From the NCBI GenBank assembly GCA_018402015.1, contig JAGYJL010000003.1, forward strand, positions 1 through 64,000: a stretch of DNA of 64,000 bases, given 5' to 3'. The position numbers and the translations under genes are program-made. The notes under the pieces are model-generated. The model was given only the letters and a program-made list of their open reading frames with translations. It was not told the DNA's origin and ran no database searches. This DNA is from Flavobacteriales bacterium. Lineage in GTDB: Bacteria; Bacteroidota; Bacteroidia; UBA10329. Below, in pieces: positions 1-10,081 of the stretch. Numbering within the stretch: position 1 is the stretch's first letter; every line of letters starts with the position of its first letter.

Positions 1-1
1 C

Positions 2-1381
2 CTGTTCTATCACGTGATCGATCAAACCTCCGGTTCTGATGCCGCTGATGTGACGCAGTACTACGTTGCGGCAGATGACGGTAACTGGGCAAATGGTGCT
101 CACTGGCAGGGAACCCCACAATGGGAAGATATGACCAATGAGACTGCAGGCGTTTTGGGTGGTTACAACACCATTACCAATCCAGCTTGGACGGATTTCT
201 CTAACCCGGCCTTTGCTTTGGCAAATGCTCTTCCTACGGTTTCTATCGATGCGGTGAGCGCGCAATGCGAGCAGGCAGCCCCTATTACGCTTAGTGCCAG
301 CCCTGCTGGTGGCTCGTTTGCTGGTGCGGGAGTTAGCAACGGACTGTTCACCCCGGCATTTGCGGGAGGTGGTACTCATACTGTTTCATACACTTATACT
401 GATGCCAATGGATGTACCAATACTGCTGCCATAGATATCGAAGTAACCGATGCACCAGTTGTCACAATTACATCGAGCAATAGTGGTGCTTTGGAGTTGT
501 GCGATGGTCAATCACTGGACCTGTCTGCAACACCTGGTTTCGATAGCTACGTTTGGAATACAACAGAGCAAACAGAGTCAATTACGGTTACTCAAGGCGG
601 TCAATATTCCGTTACGGCCACAGATGCTGCTGGTTGTGTTGGAACATCTGCTGTTGCCAACGTAACGGTTCAGCCGAATCCATCTCCAGTTATTTCTGGA
701 AATGGACCAACCGAATTCTGCGAAGGAGAGACTTTGATCCTATCTACTGCTCCTAACCAAGGCACTTACGATTGGGAGATCACCAACGGAACAAACCCAA
801 CCACATTTGTTACTGAATCTGGCGATTACTTCGTTACAGTGACCAATCAATTCGGTTGTGTGGGAGTGTCCAATACGATTACAGTAGATGTAACGCCAAT
901 GGATGAGGCATTTATTCTTGAGAACGGAAACGACCTTACTGTCGATCCTCCAGGTTCAGGTTACCAGTGGTTCTTAAATGGTGATCCGATTCCAGGAGCA
1001 ACAGGAATTGATTACACAGCAATTCAAAGTGGTAATTATCATGTAGAGTACACGGGTCCTAACGGATGTCCTACCTCAACTTACACATTGGAGTTCACAC
1101 TTCAAACAGGCGTTGAAGAGATAAGCATATTTGATGTGTTGGATTTGTATCCTAACCCAGGAAAGGGCGAGTTTACTATCCGCGGTATGATGCCAACCAT
1201 GGAAGATGTTACAATTGAGCTGACGAATATGTTGGGACAGGCACTACAACCAGCAATCACGATCAACAATACAAACCAATTCTCTCAATCTGTAGATATC
1301 AGCAGCTATGCTAACGGAGTTTACTTCGTACGTATTAAGGCTGCAGATAGCTATGTTACAGTACGTTATATAAAGAGTTAA
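2..1381 (+). CDS. C-terminal part of a T9SS-secreted Ig/PKD-like surface protein (5' partial)
   Basis: The reading frame is open from base 2, so the true start lies upstream of the window; the GTG at 14 is internal. The visible part holds at least three short Ig/PKD-like modules of the kind common in Bacteroidota cell-surface proteins, with conserved CNG/CVG cysteines and motifs such as GTHTVSYTYTDANGC and GQYSVTATDAAGC. It ends in a type A T9SS sorting domain: DLYPNPGKGEF at the entry, then ISSYANGVYFVRI, and a basic C-terminal YIKS. Such domains direct export through the type IX secretion system, after which the domain is usually removed. The N-terminal catalytic or adhesive part, if any, is out of view, so the role cannot be named. 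A hairpin follows the stop. Confidence 0.85.
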   Translation: MFYHVIDQTSGSDAADVTQYYVAADDGNWANGAHWQGTPQWEDMTNETAGVLGGYNTITNPAWTDFSNPAFALANALPTVSIDAVSAQCEQAAPITLSASPAGGSFAGAGVSNGLFTPAFAGGGTHTVSYTYTDANGCTNTAAIDIEVTDAPVVTITSSNSGALELCDGQSLDLSATPGFDSYVWNTTEQTESITVTQGGQYSVTATDAAGCVGTSAVANVTVQPNPSPVISGNGPTEFCEGETLILSTAPNQGTYDWEITNGTNPTTFVTESGDYFVTVTNQFGCVGVSNTITVDVTPMDEAFILENGNDLTVDPPGSGYQWFLNGDPIPGATGIDYTAIQSGNYHVEYTGPNGCPTSTYTLEFTLQTGVEEISIFDVLDLYPNPGKGEFTIRGMMPTMEDVTIELTNMLGQALQPAITINNTNQFSQSVDISSYANGVYFVRIKAADSYVTVRYIKS

Positions 1382-1423
1382 GGGAGAAGGGTTATTCCCT
1401 TGCAAATCCGACCCCCTTTGCAT

Positions 1424-1450
1424 AGGCCTCGTTTAACAACGGGGCCTTAC
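1424..1450 (+). terminator. Hairpin terminator after the T9SS protein
   Basis: AGGCCTCGTT and AACGGGGCCT pair with one G-T wobble around a short loop, and a short T-rich stretch follows. It ends just before the rhomboid coding region, which argues for a rhomboid start downstream of it. Confidence 0.6.
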
Positions 1451-1459
1451 TTTTATGCA

Positions 1460-2200
1460 GTGTTCAGAAATGTGATATCAAGTTTGATTCTGCCTGCTGC
1501 GTTTGTGCTGGCATTGATTCTTGTACAATTAGGTGAGTATGTTTTTGGTGTTGATCTCGTACAATTCGGGGTCTTTCCGAGAAAGGTTAGTGGCCTGCTT
1601 GGTATTTTCACTTACCCTTTCATCCATTCGGGTTGGCAACACCTGATCAATAATTCCACGGCCATTCTAGTTCTCGGTACCATGCTTTATTATTTCTACA
1701 GGGAGGTTGCTTCGAAAGCGTCTCTGTGGATGTTTCTGATAAGTGGCGTTTGGCTTTGGATAGGGGGAAGGGCCAATTTTCATATTGGAGCCAGCGGATT
1801 GGTGTATGCACTTTTCGGGTTCTTATTTGTGAGTGGATTGCTGAGGAAACATTTGAAATTGATGGCTTTGTCGTTGCTCGTAGTGTTTCTATATGGAAGT
1901 CTGGTTTGGGGAGTTTTACCGATCGATCATCAGGTTTCTTACGAAGGGCATCTTTTCGGGTTGATAGCTGGTGTTGTGGTAGCTTTCGTATACCGCAAGC
2001 AAGGACCACAGCGCAAGAAATATTCTTGGGAGATGGTAGATGAGGAGGAGGTTCCTGAATGGTATCCAGACCCAGAACGAATTAGAAGAGAACAGGCAGA
2101 AAAACAGCTGAAAGAGCAGGAGGAAGCTCGAAATTCGCAGCAGCGGATAAATATCACTTATGTGCTGAAAAAGGATGAAGGAAAAAAAGATAGGAGTTAA
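1460..2200 (+). CDS. Rhomboid family intramembrane serine protease
   Basis: Multi-pass membrane protein of about 246 residues. The rhomboid signature is clear: a GASG motif (serine near residue 112) in GASGLVYALFGFLF and a later histidine in YEGHLFGLIAG, which together form the Ser-His catalytic dyad of rhomboid proteases. HSGWQHLINN precedes them, as in other members. The C-terminal about 45 residues are charged and probably cytosolic. The frame is open from a TTG at 1400, but that start would lie before the terminator hairpin, so the GTG at 1460 is preferred; neither has a convincing ribosome site. The gene overlaps the next by 26 bp, suggesting co-expression. Substrates cannot be inferred. 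Confidence 0.85.
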   Translation: MFRNVISSLILPAAFVLALILVQLGEYVFGVDLVQFGVFPRKVSGLLGIFTYPFIHSGWQHLINNSTAILVLGTMLYYFYREVASKASLWMFLISGVWLWIGGRANFHIGASGLVYALFGFLFVSGLLRKHLKLMALSLLVVFLYGSLVWGVLPIDHQVSYEGHLFGLIAGVVVAFVYRKQGPQRKKYSWEMVDEEEVPEWYPDPERIRREQAEKQLKEQEEARNSQQRINITYVLKKDEGKKDRS

Positions 2201-2624
2201 GGAGCGCGTGTTTTCATTTGTGCTTTATGGCGGATTGGGAATTACTACAGAGGTGTTCTTTACAGCCATTGTAGACCTCATTAACGCAGGAAATTTTGAT
2301 GATCTTTCTCTTAAGGGAGTAAGCTATATCTGGATGTTTCCTATTTATGGAATCACCTCGATCGTTTTTCCAATAGGATTCAATTTGCTGAAGAAATATA
2401 ACCGATTGCTTCGGTATCTACTTTATGGAATTGGTATTCTTATCGTTGAACTGATAGCAGGTTTTATGCTAGAGCAGACCACAGGCAGATGCCCGTGGGA
2501 GTATCAGGTTGGGTGGCATTTCGGTGGTTATATCAGATTCGATTACTTGCCACTGTGGATGCTATTCGGGGCCATGATAGAGGAATTCCATCGCTTCAAT
2601 AGAAGCATTGGTATTACGGAATAA
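2175..2624 (+). CDS. CmpB-type (PF06541-like) small membrane protein
   Basis: A 149-residue protein with about four hydrophobic segments. The segment ELIAGFMLEQTTG, then the GGYIRFDYLPLWMLFG block, matches the 'putative ABC transporter type IV / CmpB' family found across bacteria; the biochemical function of that family is not established. It begins inside the end of the rhomboid gene with an ATG in another frame, so the two are probably translated from one message. It is followed directly by a shared bidirectional terminator facing dnaN. Confidence 0.65.
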   Translation: MKEKKIGVKERVFSFVLYGGLGITTEVFFTAIVDLINAGNFDDLSLKGVSYIWMFPIYGITSIVFPIGFNLLKKYNRLLRYLLYGIGILIVELIAGFMLEQTTGRCPWEYQVGWHFGGYIRFDYLPLWMLFGAMIEEFHRFNRSIGITE

Positions 2625-2652
2625 AAAAGGCGGACCATTAGGTCCGCCTTTC
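2625..2652. terminator. Bidirectional terminator between the CmpB-like gene and dnaN
   Basis: AAAGGCGGACC and GGTCCGCCTTT form a perfect stem with an ATTA loop. There is an A run on one side and a T run on the other, so it can serve both convergent genes. Confidence 0.85.
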
Positions 2653-2673
2653 TGTTCAATTTGTGTTCGAATA

Positions 2674-3795
2674 TCAGTTATTGAGCATAACTGGCATTAC
2701 CAGCATCAGCAGATTCTCTCCTTCAACAATAGACTCGCTTGGCAACAGAATTCCCGCTCTATTCGGCTCAGACATTTCAATCACTACCTCCTCGGTCTCC
2801 ACATTTCCAAGCATCTCAATCAAGAATCTTGAATTGAAACCGATCTCCATGTCCTGTCCTTTGTAACTGCAGGTCAATCGCTCGTCTGCGTTGTTCGAGA
2901 AATCAGGGTCTTCGGCAGAAACATGCAATTCGCTTCCTGCCATTTTCAACCTTACTTGATGCGTGGTTTTGTTAGAGAAGTAAGAAACGCGCTTCACAGA
3001 GCTTAGGAACGCATTTCGGTTCACTCTCAACACATTTGGGTTTTCTTTTGGAATAACAGCATCGTAATTCGGATAGCGACCATCTATTAATCTACAGATC
3101 AAGGTTACGTCTCCAAAACTGAATCTGGCATTGGTATCGTTGTACTCGATGGTAACATCAGATTCCTCGGTTGCCAATACGTTCTTCAACAGATTGAGCG
3201 GTTTCTTCGGCATAATGAAGGTTGCTCCATTTTCAGACTTAGCATCCGTTCTGGTGTACTTCACCAATTTGTGCGCATCGGTAGATACGAATGTCACATT
3301 GTCCGAATGCAGCTCGAAGTAAACGCCCGACATTACAGGTCGCAATTCATCGTTTCCTGCAGCAAAAATGGTTTTAGAAATAGCTCTTGCCAATAGGTCT
3401 GAAGCCACTACAGTTGAGGCAGCTGCCTCAATTTCTGGCGATTTTGGGAACTCAGCTCCGTTCAATCCAGAAACGCTGTACTCTCCATACTCGGAAGTGA
3501 ATCGAACCGCATGGGTCTCATCGTTCACTGAGAACGTAAGTGGAGTATCTGGAAAGCTCTTCAAAAGATCGAGTAATATTCTTGCAGGAATGGCCACTTG
3601 ACCTTTTTCCTTGGAAGTAACTTCGAATGAAGTGGTCATGGTTGTTTCCAGATCTGAACCGGATACAGTCAATTTGTTCTCATCAATTTCAAAGAGAAAA
3701 TTGTCAAGAATAGGCAGCGTATTGTTTGTGCTTACCACACCGCTTATAGCTTGTAGGTTTTTTAGCAATAACTGACTTGAAACAATGAATTTCAT
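2674..3795 (-). CDS. dnaN: DNA polymerase III beta subunit (sliding clamp)
   Basis: 373 residues, full length for the bacterial beta clamp, beginning MKFIVSSQLLLKNLQAISGV and ending in the usual LVMPVMLN-type C-terminus. The three clamp folds are represented by motifs such as TLPILDNFLF, SGVYFELH and DGRYPNYDAVIP. The clamp encircles DNA and tethers the replicative polymerase and other partners. In Flavobacteria dnaN commonly lies downstream of gldF and gldG rather than next to dnaA, as here. A TATATTTG -7 box lies about 25 bp upstream of the ATG, so it probably has its own promoter besides any read-through. Confidence 0.97.
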   Translation of the reverse strand: MKFIVSSQLLLKNLQAISGVVSTNNTLPILDNFLFEIDENKLTVSGSDLETTMTTSFEVTSKEKGQVAIPARILLDLLKSFPDTPLTFSVNDETHAVRFTSEYGEYSVSGLNGAEFPKSPEIEAAASTVVASDLLARAISKTIFAAGNDELRPVMSGVYFELHSDNVTFVSTDAHKLVKYTRTDAKSENGATFIMPKKPLNLLKNVLATEESDVTIEYNDTNARFSFGDVTLICRLIDGRYPNYDAVIPKENPNVLRVNRNAFLSSVKRVSYFSNKTTHQVRLKMAGSELHVSAEDPDFSNNADERLTCSYKGQDMEIGFNSRFLIEMLGNVETEEVVIEMSEPNRAGILLPSESIVEGENLLMLVMPVMLNN

Positions 3796-3818
3796 GCTTG
3801 TATTTTTCGAATGGGGTA

Positions 3819-3826
3819 CAAATATA
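3819..3826 (-). promoter_or_regulatory. -7 promoter box upstream of dnaN
   Basis: On the minus strand this reads TATATTTG, an exact match to the Bacteroidota -7 consensus TAnnTTTG, about 25 bp before the dnaN start. I saw no good -33 TTG at the usual spacing. Confidence 0.45.
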
Positions 3827-3868
3827 GCCTAATGCAGTAGTCTGCCCGTAGGTGTTGAAAACTCTGAA

Positions 3869-4900
3869 TTAGTTGTCCCGTCTCAAGTTCGGGTCAATTA
3901 GCAACGATGAGATAGGTGGCGTTAATCTATCGAACGAGAAATACTGGATCAGTACGATCTCGTTTTCATTACCATCAATTACGCCATGCATTCTGTCCGG
4001 ATCCCAAATAAGGGGTTCGTCATTCGCATCAATGGCTCCCGGGTTTCCAGGCAATCTGTACGAAGTAACGGTATGTTTGGCACCTTGCCTATCAGTAAGT
4101 GTTATGGTGAAATAGGCCGGAGAGTTTACAATACTGTCCACACGCTCTTGATCATACGGCTGAATGCCTTCAAAGCGTATGTTTCTATATCCGAGTAGGT
4201 AGCGTTTCACGAAAACAGTATCCATGTTCTCCATTCTGGCTTCTACCGGACGCAGTTTGAAAAGCTCAACAACCCTTTCTGATGAGTGTGTGATCCTGAA
4301 TGAGCGCTCTGGTTCTTGATGGAATTCCACTTTCACCTCAGCGATCTCTGGCAAACGCTGCGAAAAGATCTCGGTATCCCGCCATTCCAATGGGCGTACC
4401 ATGAATCTGCTGGTCAGATAACCATAAAACCCCGGAATGTGGCAGATGAAAGGCGTTCTAGAACCTTCAATAAGCATGTAAGTACCCATGTTATCTTGGG
4501 TTGCATCGCTCACGTAATACGTCTTCACCTTTTTCGACCCTTGGTAGATCTCCACTTTCGTGGATTTACCAGCCATCAGTTTTACAATATTGTCGTGTGC
4601 CGAATTGGCAACTGGCGCCTTCATTTCAACACGCTTGATCGTTTTCAGGAGCACGTCAACCGCATCTTTCCGCGCCTTATGATTTTTATTTATCGTCCAT
4701 TCAGTCGGACCAACGCGTTCCAGAACAACCGTTTGTCCGGTTTTATCTGCTAGGAAGATCTTGGTAATTGCGGAGGTATCCTCCACGGCAAAATCGTGTA
4801 ATTCTGGTTTAATGGTTCCAGAACCGCGCTGCTTGAAAACAACGAAAGCAAGTGTGCCGAGAATCAGAAGAATGACAAGACCAATCAGATTTTTTTTCAT
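3869..4900 (-). CDS. DUF4340 domain-containing membrane-anchored protein
   Basis: 343 residues: one N-terminal membrane segment (LIGLVILLILGTLAFVVF) followed by a large outward-facing domain. The repeated blocks of the type 'ITKIFLADKTGQTVVLERV..EWTINKN' and 'EVKVEFHQEPERSFRI' fit DUF4340, whose genes often sit beside GldG/ABC auxiliary components. It starts 3 bp after the gldG stop on the same strand, so it is very likely in the gldFG operon and may act with that ABC exporter-like complex. No catalytic motif is visible, and the function is unknown. Confidence 0.75.
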   Translation of the reverse strand: MKKNLIGLVILLILGTLAFVVFKQRGSGTIKPELHDFAVEDTSAITKIFLADKTGQTVVLERVGPTEWTINKNHKARKDAVDVLLKTIKRVEMKAPVANSAHDNIVKLMAGKSTKVEIYQGSKKVKTYYVSDATQDNMGTYMLIEGSRTPFICHIPGFYGYLTSRFMVRPLEWRDTEIFSQRLPEIAEVKVEFHQEPERSFRITHSSERVVELFKLRPVEARMENMDTVFVKRYLLGYRNIRFEGIQPYDQERVDSIVNSPAYFTITLTDRQGAKHTVTSYRLPGNPGAIDANDEPLIWDPDRMHGVIDGNENEIVLIQYFSFDRLTPPISSLLIDPNLRRDN

Positions 4901-4903
4901 TGA

Positions 4904-6624
4904 CTAAGCGTATCGTTTTCTGCGTAAGTAAGCATTAAGGAACCCGAAGAGGATGATCAACACAATTGGAATTCCGACATTGATGATCTGCCATTTAGTA
5001 CGCTCTGCTTCGGCCTTTTTCCTATCCAATAATCGGATTTCCAAAGAGCGTGATCGGATGGAAGTAAGACTCATATCATCGCACAGATAATTGATGGCAT
5101 TGAGAAGGAAATTCTTGTTGCCGAATTGCTGGCTCGTGTATTTATCGAAGCCAGTTGGAAGATACGTGCCGTCAGGATTGATGTGATTGCGCATGATGTC
5201 CCCATCCGAAACCACAATCATTTTGGTCTGTTTCCCGTCTTCGCGGAATTTGATGGTCTCATCTAACTTGATAATGCGAGACATACGGTTTTTGAACACA
5301 CTTTCGAATCTACCCTCAAGCAAAACTGCCACAGGCAGAAACGGTTTATTGAACTGCTCAGGTTTCGGTTCTTCCAACATTACATCTAAACTGACCTGAG
5401 TTGGGGTACGCAGCACGCGCGATTTATCGGAAGTGGTCAGTAGTACTGTTTTCTTAATGCCTTTTCCGCCAACGGTATCGATGCTTGATGCGAATTCGAG
5501 TTTAATACCATTGAGATTCCTTACGATCGGATGCTCGGTTTCTGGAACAACTATTGGGAAGAATACCCAAGGTTGCAGCGCCCATTGAAGTTGGTCGCCA
5601 ACGTAACCGGATGGACCAGGAATGGCAGCGCAGCGGGCATCTTGCACCAGATCAGGATTTACCCGAACGCCATACTTGAAAAGCATGTCTTCTAGGTTAT
5701 TTGAAACTGGAATTGCCAACGTGGAGGGCGCATAACGCAAACTGTCCATGTTGCAGAAAACAGGATCTAGCAGCCACAGAACGCGCCCACCGTACATGAT
5801 GTATTGATCGATCATGAACTTGTCTTCTTCCGTAAACGCAGTATCTGGTTTGGCAATGACAATGGCTTTATACTTAGGGAATATCACAGCACCACTATCG
5901 CCTTCAACCCTGCTTACCAAACTGTTGAGTTTGCCATTGATCTTTACGCGTTCCAAGCGGTAGTATTCAGATAAAGATCTGGCCATATCTGCCACTTGTC
6001 GCGAAGTCAATTCTCCGTGGTCTTCCACAAAACCGATGCTTTCAGCACGTACAGAAGTGAGTTTTCGAATGGCGTTAGTGATCTCGTATTCAAGGTCTTC
6101 GGTAGAGCTATTCAGCATCTGCTCTGGCGCAGCACCCATCTGGCTCTTCAACAACTGCATGGAAGTTTCTTCGCCACGGTAAGACATGATGGCTCCAGGG
6201 AAGATAAGCTTCTGTTCAACACCATCTTCCGATTTTATCTGGATGTTGGTTGGCATCAACCCTTGCTTTGCTAGCTGTCGGTATACATCGTTCCGACTTT
6301 TCTCATCAGGCTGGTCGCTTGGGTTTATGAATTCGTACTCGATATTGTTGTTGGAATATGCTCGGAATTCATCCAACATTTCGCGTGTTCTGTCGCAGTC
6401 TGCAGCTCCTGCGGTAACTCTCCCATCAAAAAAATAAACTTTCAGATAAACTACATCCTCCAAACTCTCTAAAAGCTCTTTTGATGTGTCTGAAAGTGTG
6501 TAGCGCTTCTCTGTAGTGAGGTCGAAACGCGTAAGAGAAACCGCTCCAGCACGTTAACTGCAATCACGATTCCTATAACCGTAACTAATTGGATAATATC
6601 TCTGACCGCAGGCTTTCTCACCAC
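4904..6624 (-). pseudogene. gldG: GldG, gliding motility ABC-type auxiliary protein (one frameshift near the N-terminus)
   Basis: The clean part from 6463 down gives most of the protein: DTSKELLESL..VVYLKVYF, the hallmark VDHGE-type segment (here FVEDHGELTSRQV), a long periplasmic region and a C-terminal membrane helix (NVGIPIVLIILFGFLNAYL). Upstream, the N-terminal helix (VIGIVIAVNVLERF) lies in a second frame joined near 6535 by a one-base indel. The start is a GTG pair at 6624/6621 that overlaps the gldF stop (GTGGTGA), showing translational coupling. GldF, GldG and the ATPase GldA form an ABC-type complex required for gliding in Flavobacterium johnsoniae. Apart from the indel the gene looks intact, so sequencing error is likely. 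Confidence 0.85.
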
Positions 6625-7348
6625 TTTCTGCTTTCTAATACGGTTCGCGTCAATGCAATGAATACAGATATCAAACTGACGGGGATAGATCGCATCGCGC
6701 GTGTCAATAACGCCACGGCTCAAACTGCTGTAATGACTGTTGATTCGATTCCGAAGTAAGATGTGATCCCATGTGCCAAGAAACTGGAACGATGCAACGG
6801 TTTCCAGTCCGATGCACAATCCCCAACTGATAAAAACTGCCAAAATGAAACTGACGATCGCTGGTTGTTGGTTATGGCAGAGCTGAATATTCAATACTTA
6901 CAAATGCAGCAGCTAGCAACAAGAGACCGATGTACAGACTAAACACTTCCTGCATCGATATTTCCGGCGGATCGCCCAACTGGTAAACTGACAGAAAATA
7001 CACCAGCGTTGGCAATTAGTGAGAATACTACTAAAAATAGACCACCGAAATGATGTTGGCCAAGATGATGCTCAGATCGCTGAGAGGCCGTGTATGCAGC
7101 AGTTTATGGTTCCGCTGCTCTTCTCGTCAGCAAAACTCCGCATATTAATTGCGGAATGAGAAATAGGAAGAGCCAAGGCGCAATGGTAAAAAGTGTGCTG
7201 CTGAGATCGGCGCAACCGTTGTCAATAACGTTGGCATCGGTTGGTAGTACCCACATAAATAGCCCCCACGAACAACGGACACACAGATAACGATGTACCC
7301 ACGATGAGTGAATTCAAGCTGTTTATCTCTTTTAAGCAGTGCTTACAT
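6618..7348 (-). pseudogene. gldF: GldF, gliding motility ABC transporter permease (several frameshifts)
   Basis: The reconstructed protein is about 240 residues, normal for GldF. Recognisable pieces in order: ALLKR at the start, a GYIVI membrane segment, SSTLFTIAPWLFLFLIPQL, MRSFADEKSSGT, then SLSRGVIDTRDAIY and the terminal LTRTVLESRKW with a TGA at 6618. These pieces fall in different frames, so at least four indels interrupt it. The start ATG at 7348 is followed at once by a stop in the sequence as given. It heads the gldF-gldG-DUF4340-dnaN cluster. Confidence 0.75.
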
Positions 7349-7493
7349 TGGTGCGCGAAGTTAACTGTTCAAGTGAACCAGCGTCAACGCGAGCATTGGC
7401 AGATAATTACTGTTCTGAGATTAGTAAAATAGAAGAAAGGAAAATGAAAAACGAAACTTCGGCTTAGCATCATTGTTCCTTAATTTTAAAGTT

Positions 7494-8089
7494 ATGAGAC
7501 CTACTTTTTACCATTCTTCCTTTCTCCCTTTTCCCTTCAGGCTAAGGCGCAGGACATGGAAGTTTTTAATCAATACTAACCGCGAATTGAACACACATTC
7601 GCTCAATGGAATGATGGCGTTGGGAAGTTGGGGAGTGGGAAATATAATTGCAGGAACAGCTGGTGCGTTGACTACCGAAAATCCATGATGTTCCAGTTTC
7701 GCGATGAATGCATCTTGGAATGTGGTTAATATCGGAATTGCTTTGCCAGCCTATTTTGGGGCGCGAAAACGATTGACAATATGATATTCCTGGTTCGTTC
7801 AAATTGCAACGGCAGCGAAACGCTGCTTTGCTATTAATATGGCGGGCCGATGTGTTGTACGTTGGTTCGGGCGTATTTCTGCGGGAATTCGGAAATAGAT
7901 ATAACAATCCCTGGCGCTGAGAGACTCATTCAAGGGAATGGGTTATTCGCTCATATGCAAGGCGGATTTCTGCTCTTTTTCGATGCAGCGATGCTGTTGG
8001 TACATAAAACGCATTGGAAGAAAAACGAACAGAAGATGCGGGAGCAATTGGAGTTTAACGGCACTTCTCAAGTGGAATATTCCATCTAA
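7494..8089 (+). pseudogene. DUF6992-like four-helix membrane protein (frameshifted)
   Basis: Starting at an ATG at 7494, the pieces give a signal peptide ending in a QAKAQD-like cleavage site, then MALGSWGVGNIIAG, NVVNIGIALPAYFGA and, in another frame, GLFAHMQGGFLLFFDAAMLLVHK. This order and these motifs resemble the DUF6992 family of small Bacteroidota membrane proteins (N-terminal GSW..GN, a WN.VN helix, C-terminal QGGFLLLFD helix). The family has no known function. It is divergent from gldF. At least three indels break it. Confidence 0.5.
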
Positions 8090-8095
8090 GAAGTA

Positions 8096-8172
8096 GCGTC
8101 ATTGCGAGCGCAGCGCGGCAGTCTCATCAAAAAGATTGTTAGCTTCAGTCGTACCTCCTTCGCAATGACAGG
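8096..8172. repeat. REP-like intergenic inverted repeat
   Basis: Ends GTCATTGCGAG and CTTCGCAATGAC are inverted copies about 75 bp apart, the usual form of an intergenic palindromic repeat widespread in Bacteroidota. It lies between two convergent genes. Confidence 0.6.
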
Positions 8173-8183
8173 CTAACTATCTA

Positions 8184-9113
8184 TTAAAAGCCAATCTGTG
8201 GAATACTCGGTTCCATCCAGCGCCAGAATTGACCTTTAACGTACCGATAACCTTTATCGGCCAGAAGCCATCAATTCATGTCACTCTTCTGACAGATTGA
8301 TCTCGGTAGATTGGAAATTCTGAAGTTGTCTTTCAGGATTTACTGATTTCGGAATAACGGCCGTTCCGGTCCATTGCCCAAGCGATCGTTATCAGGCTTC
8401 AGTACAATTCCAGTAGCTTCTTCGCTAATTCTTTGATCGCTGGATGCTCGAACAAATTTGGTTCGTCTGCGACTCATTCCAGCGCTTCGGTCACGAACCA
8501 GTGGAGAATAGGCAGTAACGTAGGTGCCATTCTCTTTGCAGAATTAACAGATCGGTTTGATGAAGCATTAGATTCTGCTCAACTTGATTCATTTCCAGGA
8601 ACGATGGTCGCTTGTTGTTCCAGCGCTTTTCAGCTTGTGCTTACTGAAATTGCAAACGCCAATGTGCTTTACCAGTCCCAGCTCAACCGCTTCTCCATTT
8701 CACGCCACGTTTCAATGTGGAGCTTCACTTGTGGAAGTGTTTCGTCTGCTTTTGAAGCATAATGAATTCATGTTTGAAAACATTAAGGGCCAGTGTACCA
8801 AATACAGGTCAGATGATCGGGTTGCAGATCGGCCAGTGTGCTTTTACAAGGCGGAATGACATCCTGCTTGTTTGTGGCAATGGTTTAGCGGATGTGTCAA
8901 AGGTCTTCACGTTTCATCACCAGCGGACAAACGCATCGGCAAATGCTTGTCAATCTCTGTTTCATTCATATAAATGAAACGCAATCCAAAATGACGGTAT
9001 CCGATTTTAATGGCCGAACGAATTGCCTCTGCTACTTCTCCTGGCTTCGACTTCCAAGTTCCTAGTCCGAGAATATCTAATGCATCTCCGTTTCTGAATG
9101 TAAGTTTCTTCAT
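8184..9113 (-). pseudogene. Aldo/keto reductase (frameshifted)
   Basis: The N-terminus (MKKLTFRNGDALDILGLGTW, then SAIKIGYRHF and IYMNE) is the classic start of NADPH-dependent aldo/keto reductases; the IYMNE tyrosine corresponds to the catalytic Tyr of the Asp-Tyr-Lys-His tetrad. The rest lies on the same strand in alternating frames and ends with a WMEPSIPQIGF-like C-terminus at 8184. The total of 930 bp agrees with the family length of about 310 residues. Substrate is unknown. The many indels look like sequence error because the amino-acid pattern is retained. Confidence 0.75.
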
Positions 9114-9119
9114 GTTCTT

Positions 9120-10054
9120 TTAAAGCCTTTGCTTGCCCAATTGTTCGCAAGTTTGATTGAATTCTCTATAATTTCTTTCACTATTTCCGCAGCGGTTTCA
9201 TGGCATTGATATAGCCAGAGATGCGACCGATCTCCAGTTCACCTTCTTCCATAACTTGCCCTCAAACATGCCTTTTTGGAACGAGCCCTTCCAAGCAGTT
9301 CGAGCAACTCTCCGCCTTCAGCTCCGCGGTTCTCCAAAAGCTACTTCCAGAAGAACTTGTTCTTCAACAAACAGACAGGAACCAATTTCTTCATGCTCAG
9401 TTTGGTGTCTCCTTCTTGAGCATTGATCGCAGCTTGCTTGGAAGTAATCGTGGGCAGAACTTTCAGGCAAAGAGCCACAAATCGACTTCAATTTGCACAC
9501 CTTCTGCACCTAATGCAAATGCCGCTGCCATGGTTCTTCGGTTCCGATTCCGCCCGCTGCAATTACTGGAATATTCACCGCATTAACCACTTGCGGGATG
9601 AGACACATCGTGGTCGTTTCTTCTCTTCCGTTGGCGGCGCAAGCTTCGAAACCTTCGGCAACAACGGCATCGCAGTCTGCATCTTCTACCTTTTTAGCCA
9701 AACAGAGCTAGCCACCACGAACAACGATGATTCCGTGCTCTTTACAGCAAGGGTGTCCATTTTGCGCTTCCAGCCGATGAAAAAACAATCGGAACCTTCT
9801 CTTCAATAATGGTTTGAATGGCCTTGTCAATGTCTGGATAAAGCAATGGGATGTTACCGCAAACGGCTTATCTGTGGCGGCTTTGCACTTCTGAACATGT
9901 TCTCGCAAAACATCTGGATACATGGATCGCAGGCCGATGATTCCTAGTCCGCCAGCGTTACTTACAGTACTGGCCAAACGCCAGCCTGCACCAGATCGTA
10001 CCTGCTTGAATAATTGGATATTGTATGTTGAAAAGCTCATAATTCTGTTTGCAT
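9120..10054 (-). pseudogene. Nitronate monooxygenase / 2-nitropropane dioxygenase family (frameshifted)
   Basis: Pieces in order on the minus strand: FNIQYPIIQAG, RLASAVSNAGGLGIIG, AATDKPFAV, KEHGIIVVHVV, VVAEGFEAGGHNG, NIPVIAAGGIG, and a C-terminal region with ELEIGQVAGYINAMKPA. These are the FMN-binding TIM-barrel motifs of nitronate monooxygenase, a relative of the FabK enoyl reductases. Length (about 310 residues) is normal. The enzyme oxidises alkyl nitronates; FabK-like reductase activity cannot be excluded from sequence alone. The frame changes at least five times. Confidence 0.75.
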
Positions 10055-10081
10055 GAAGCACTAAATTCTAAATAAAGAAAT

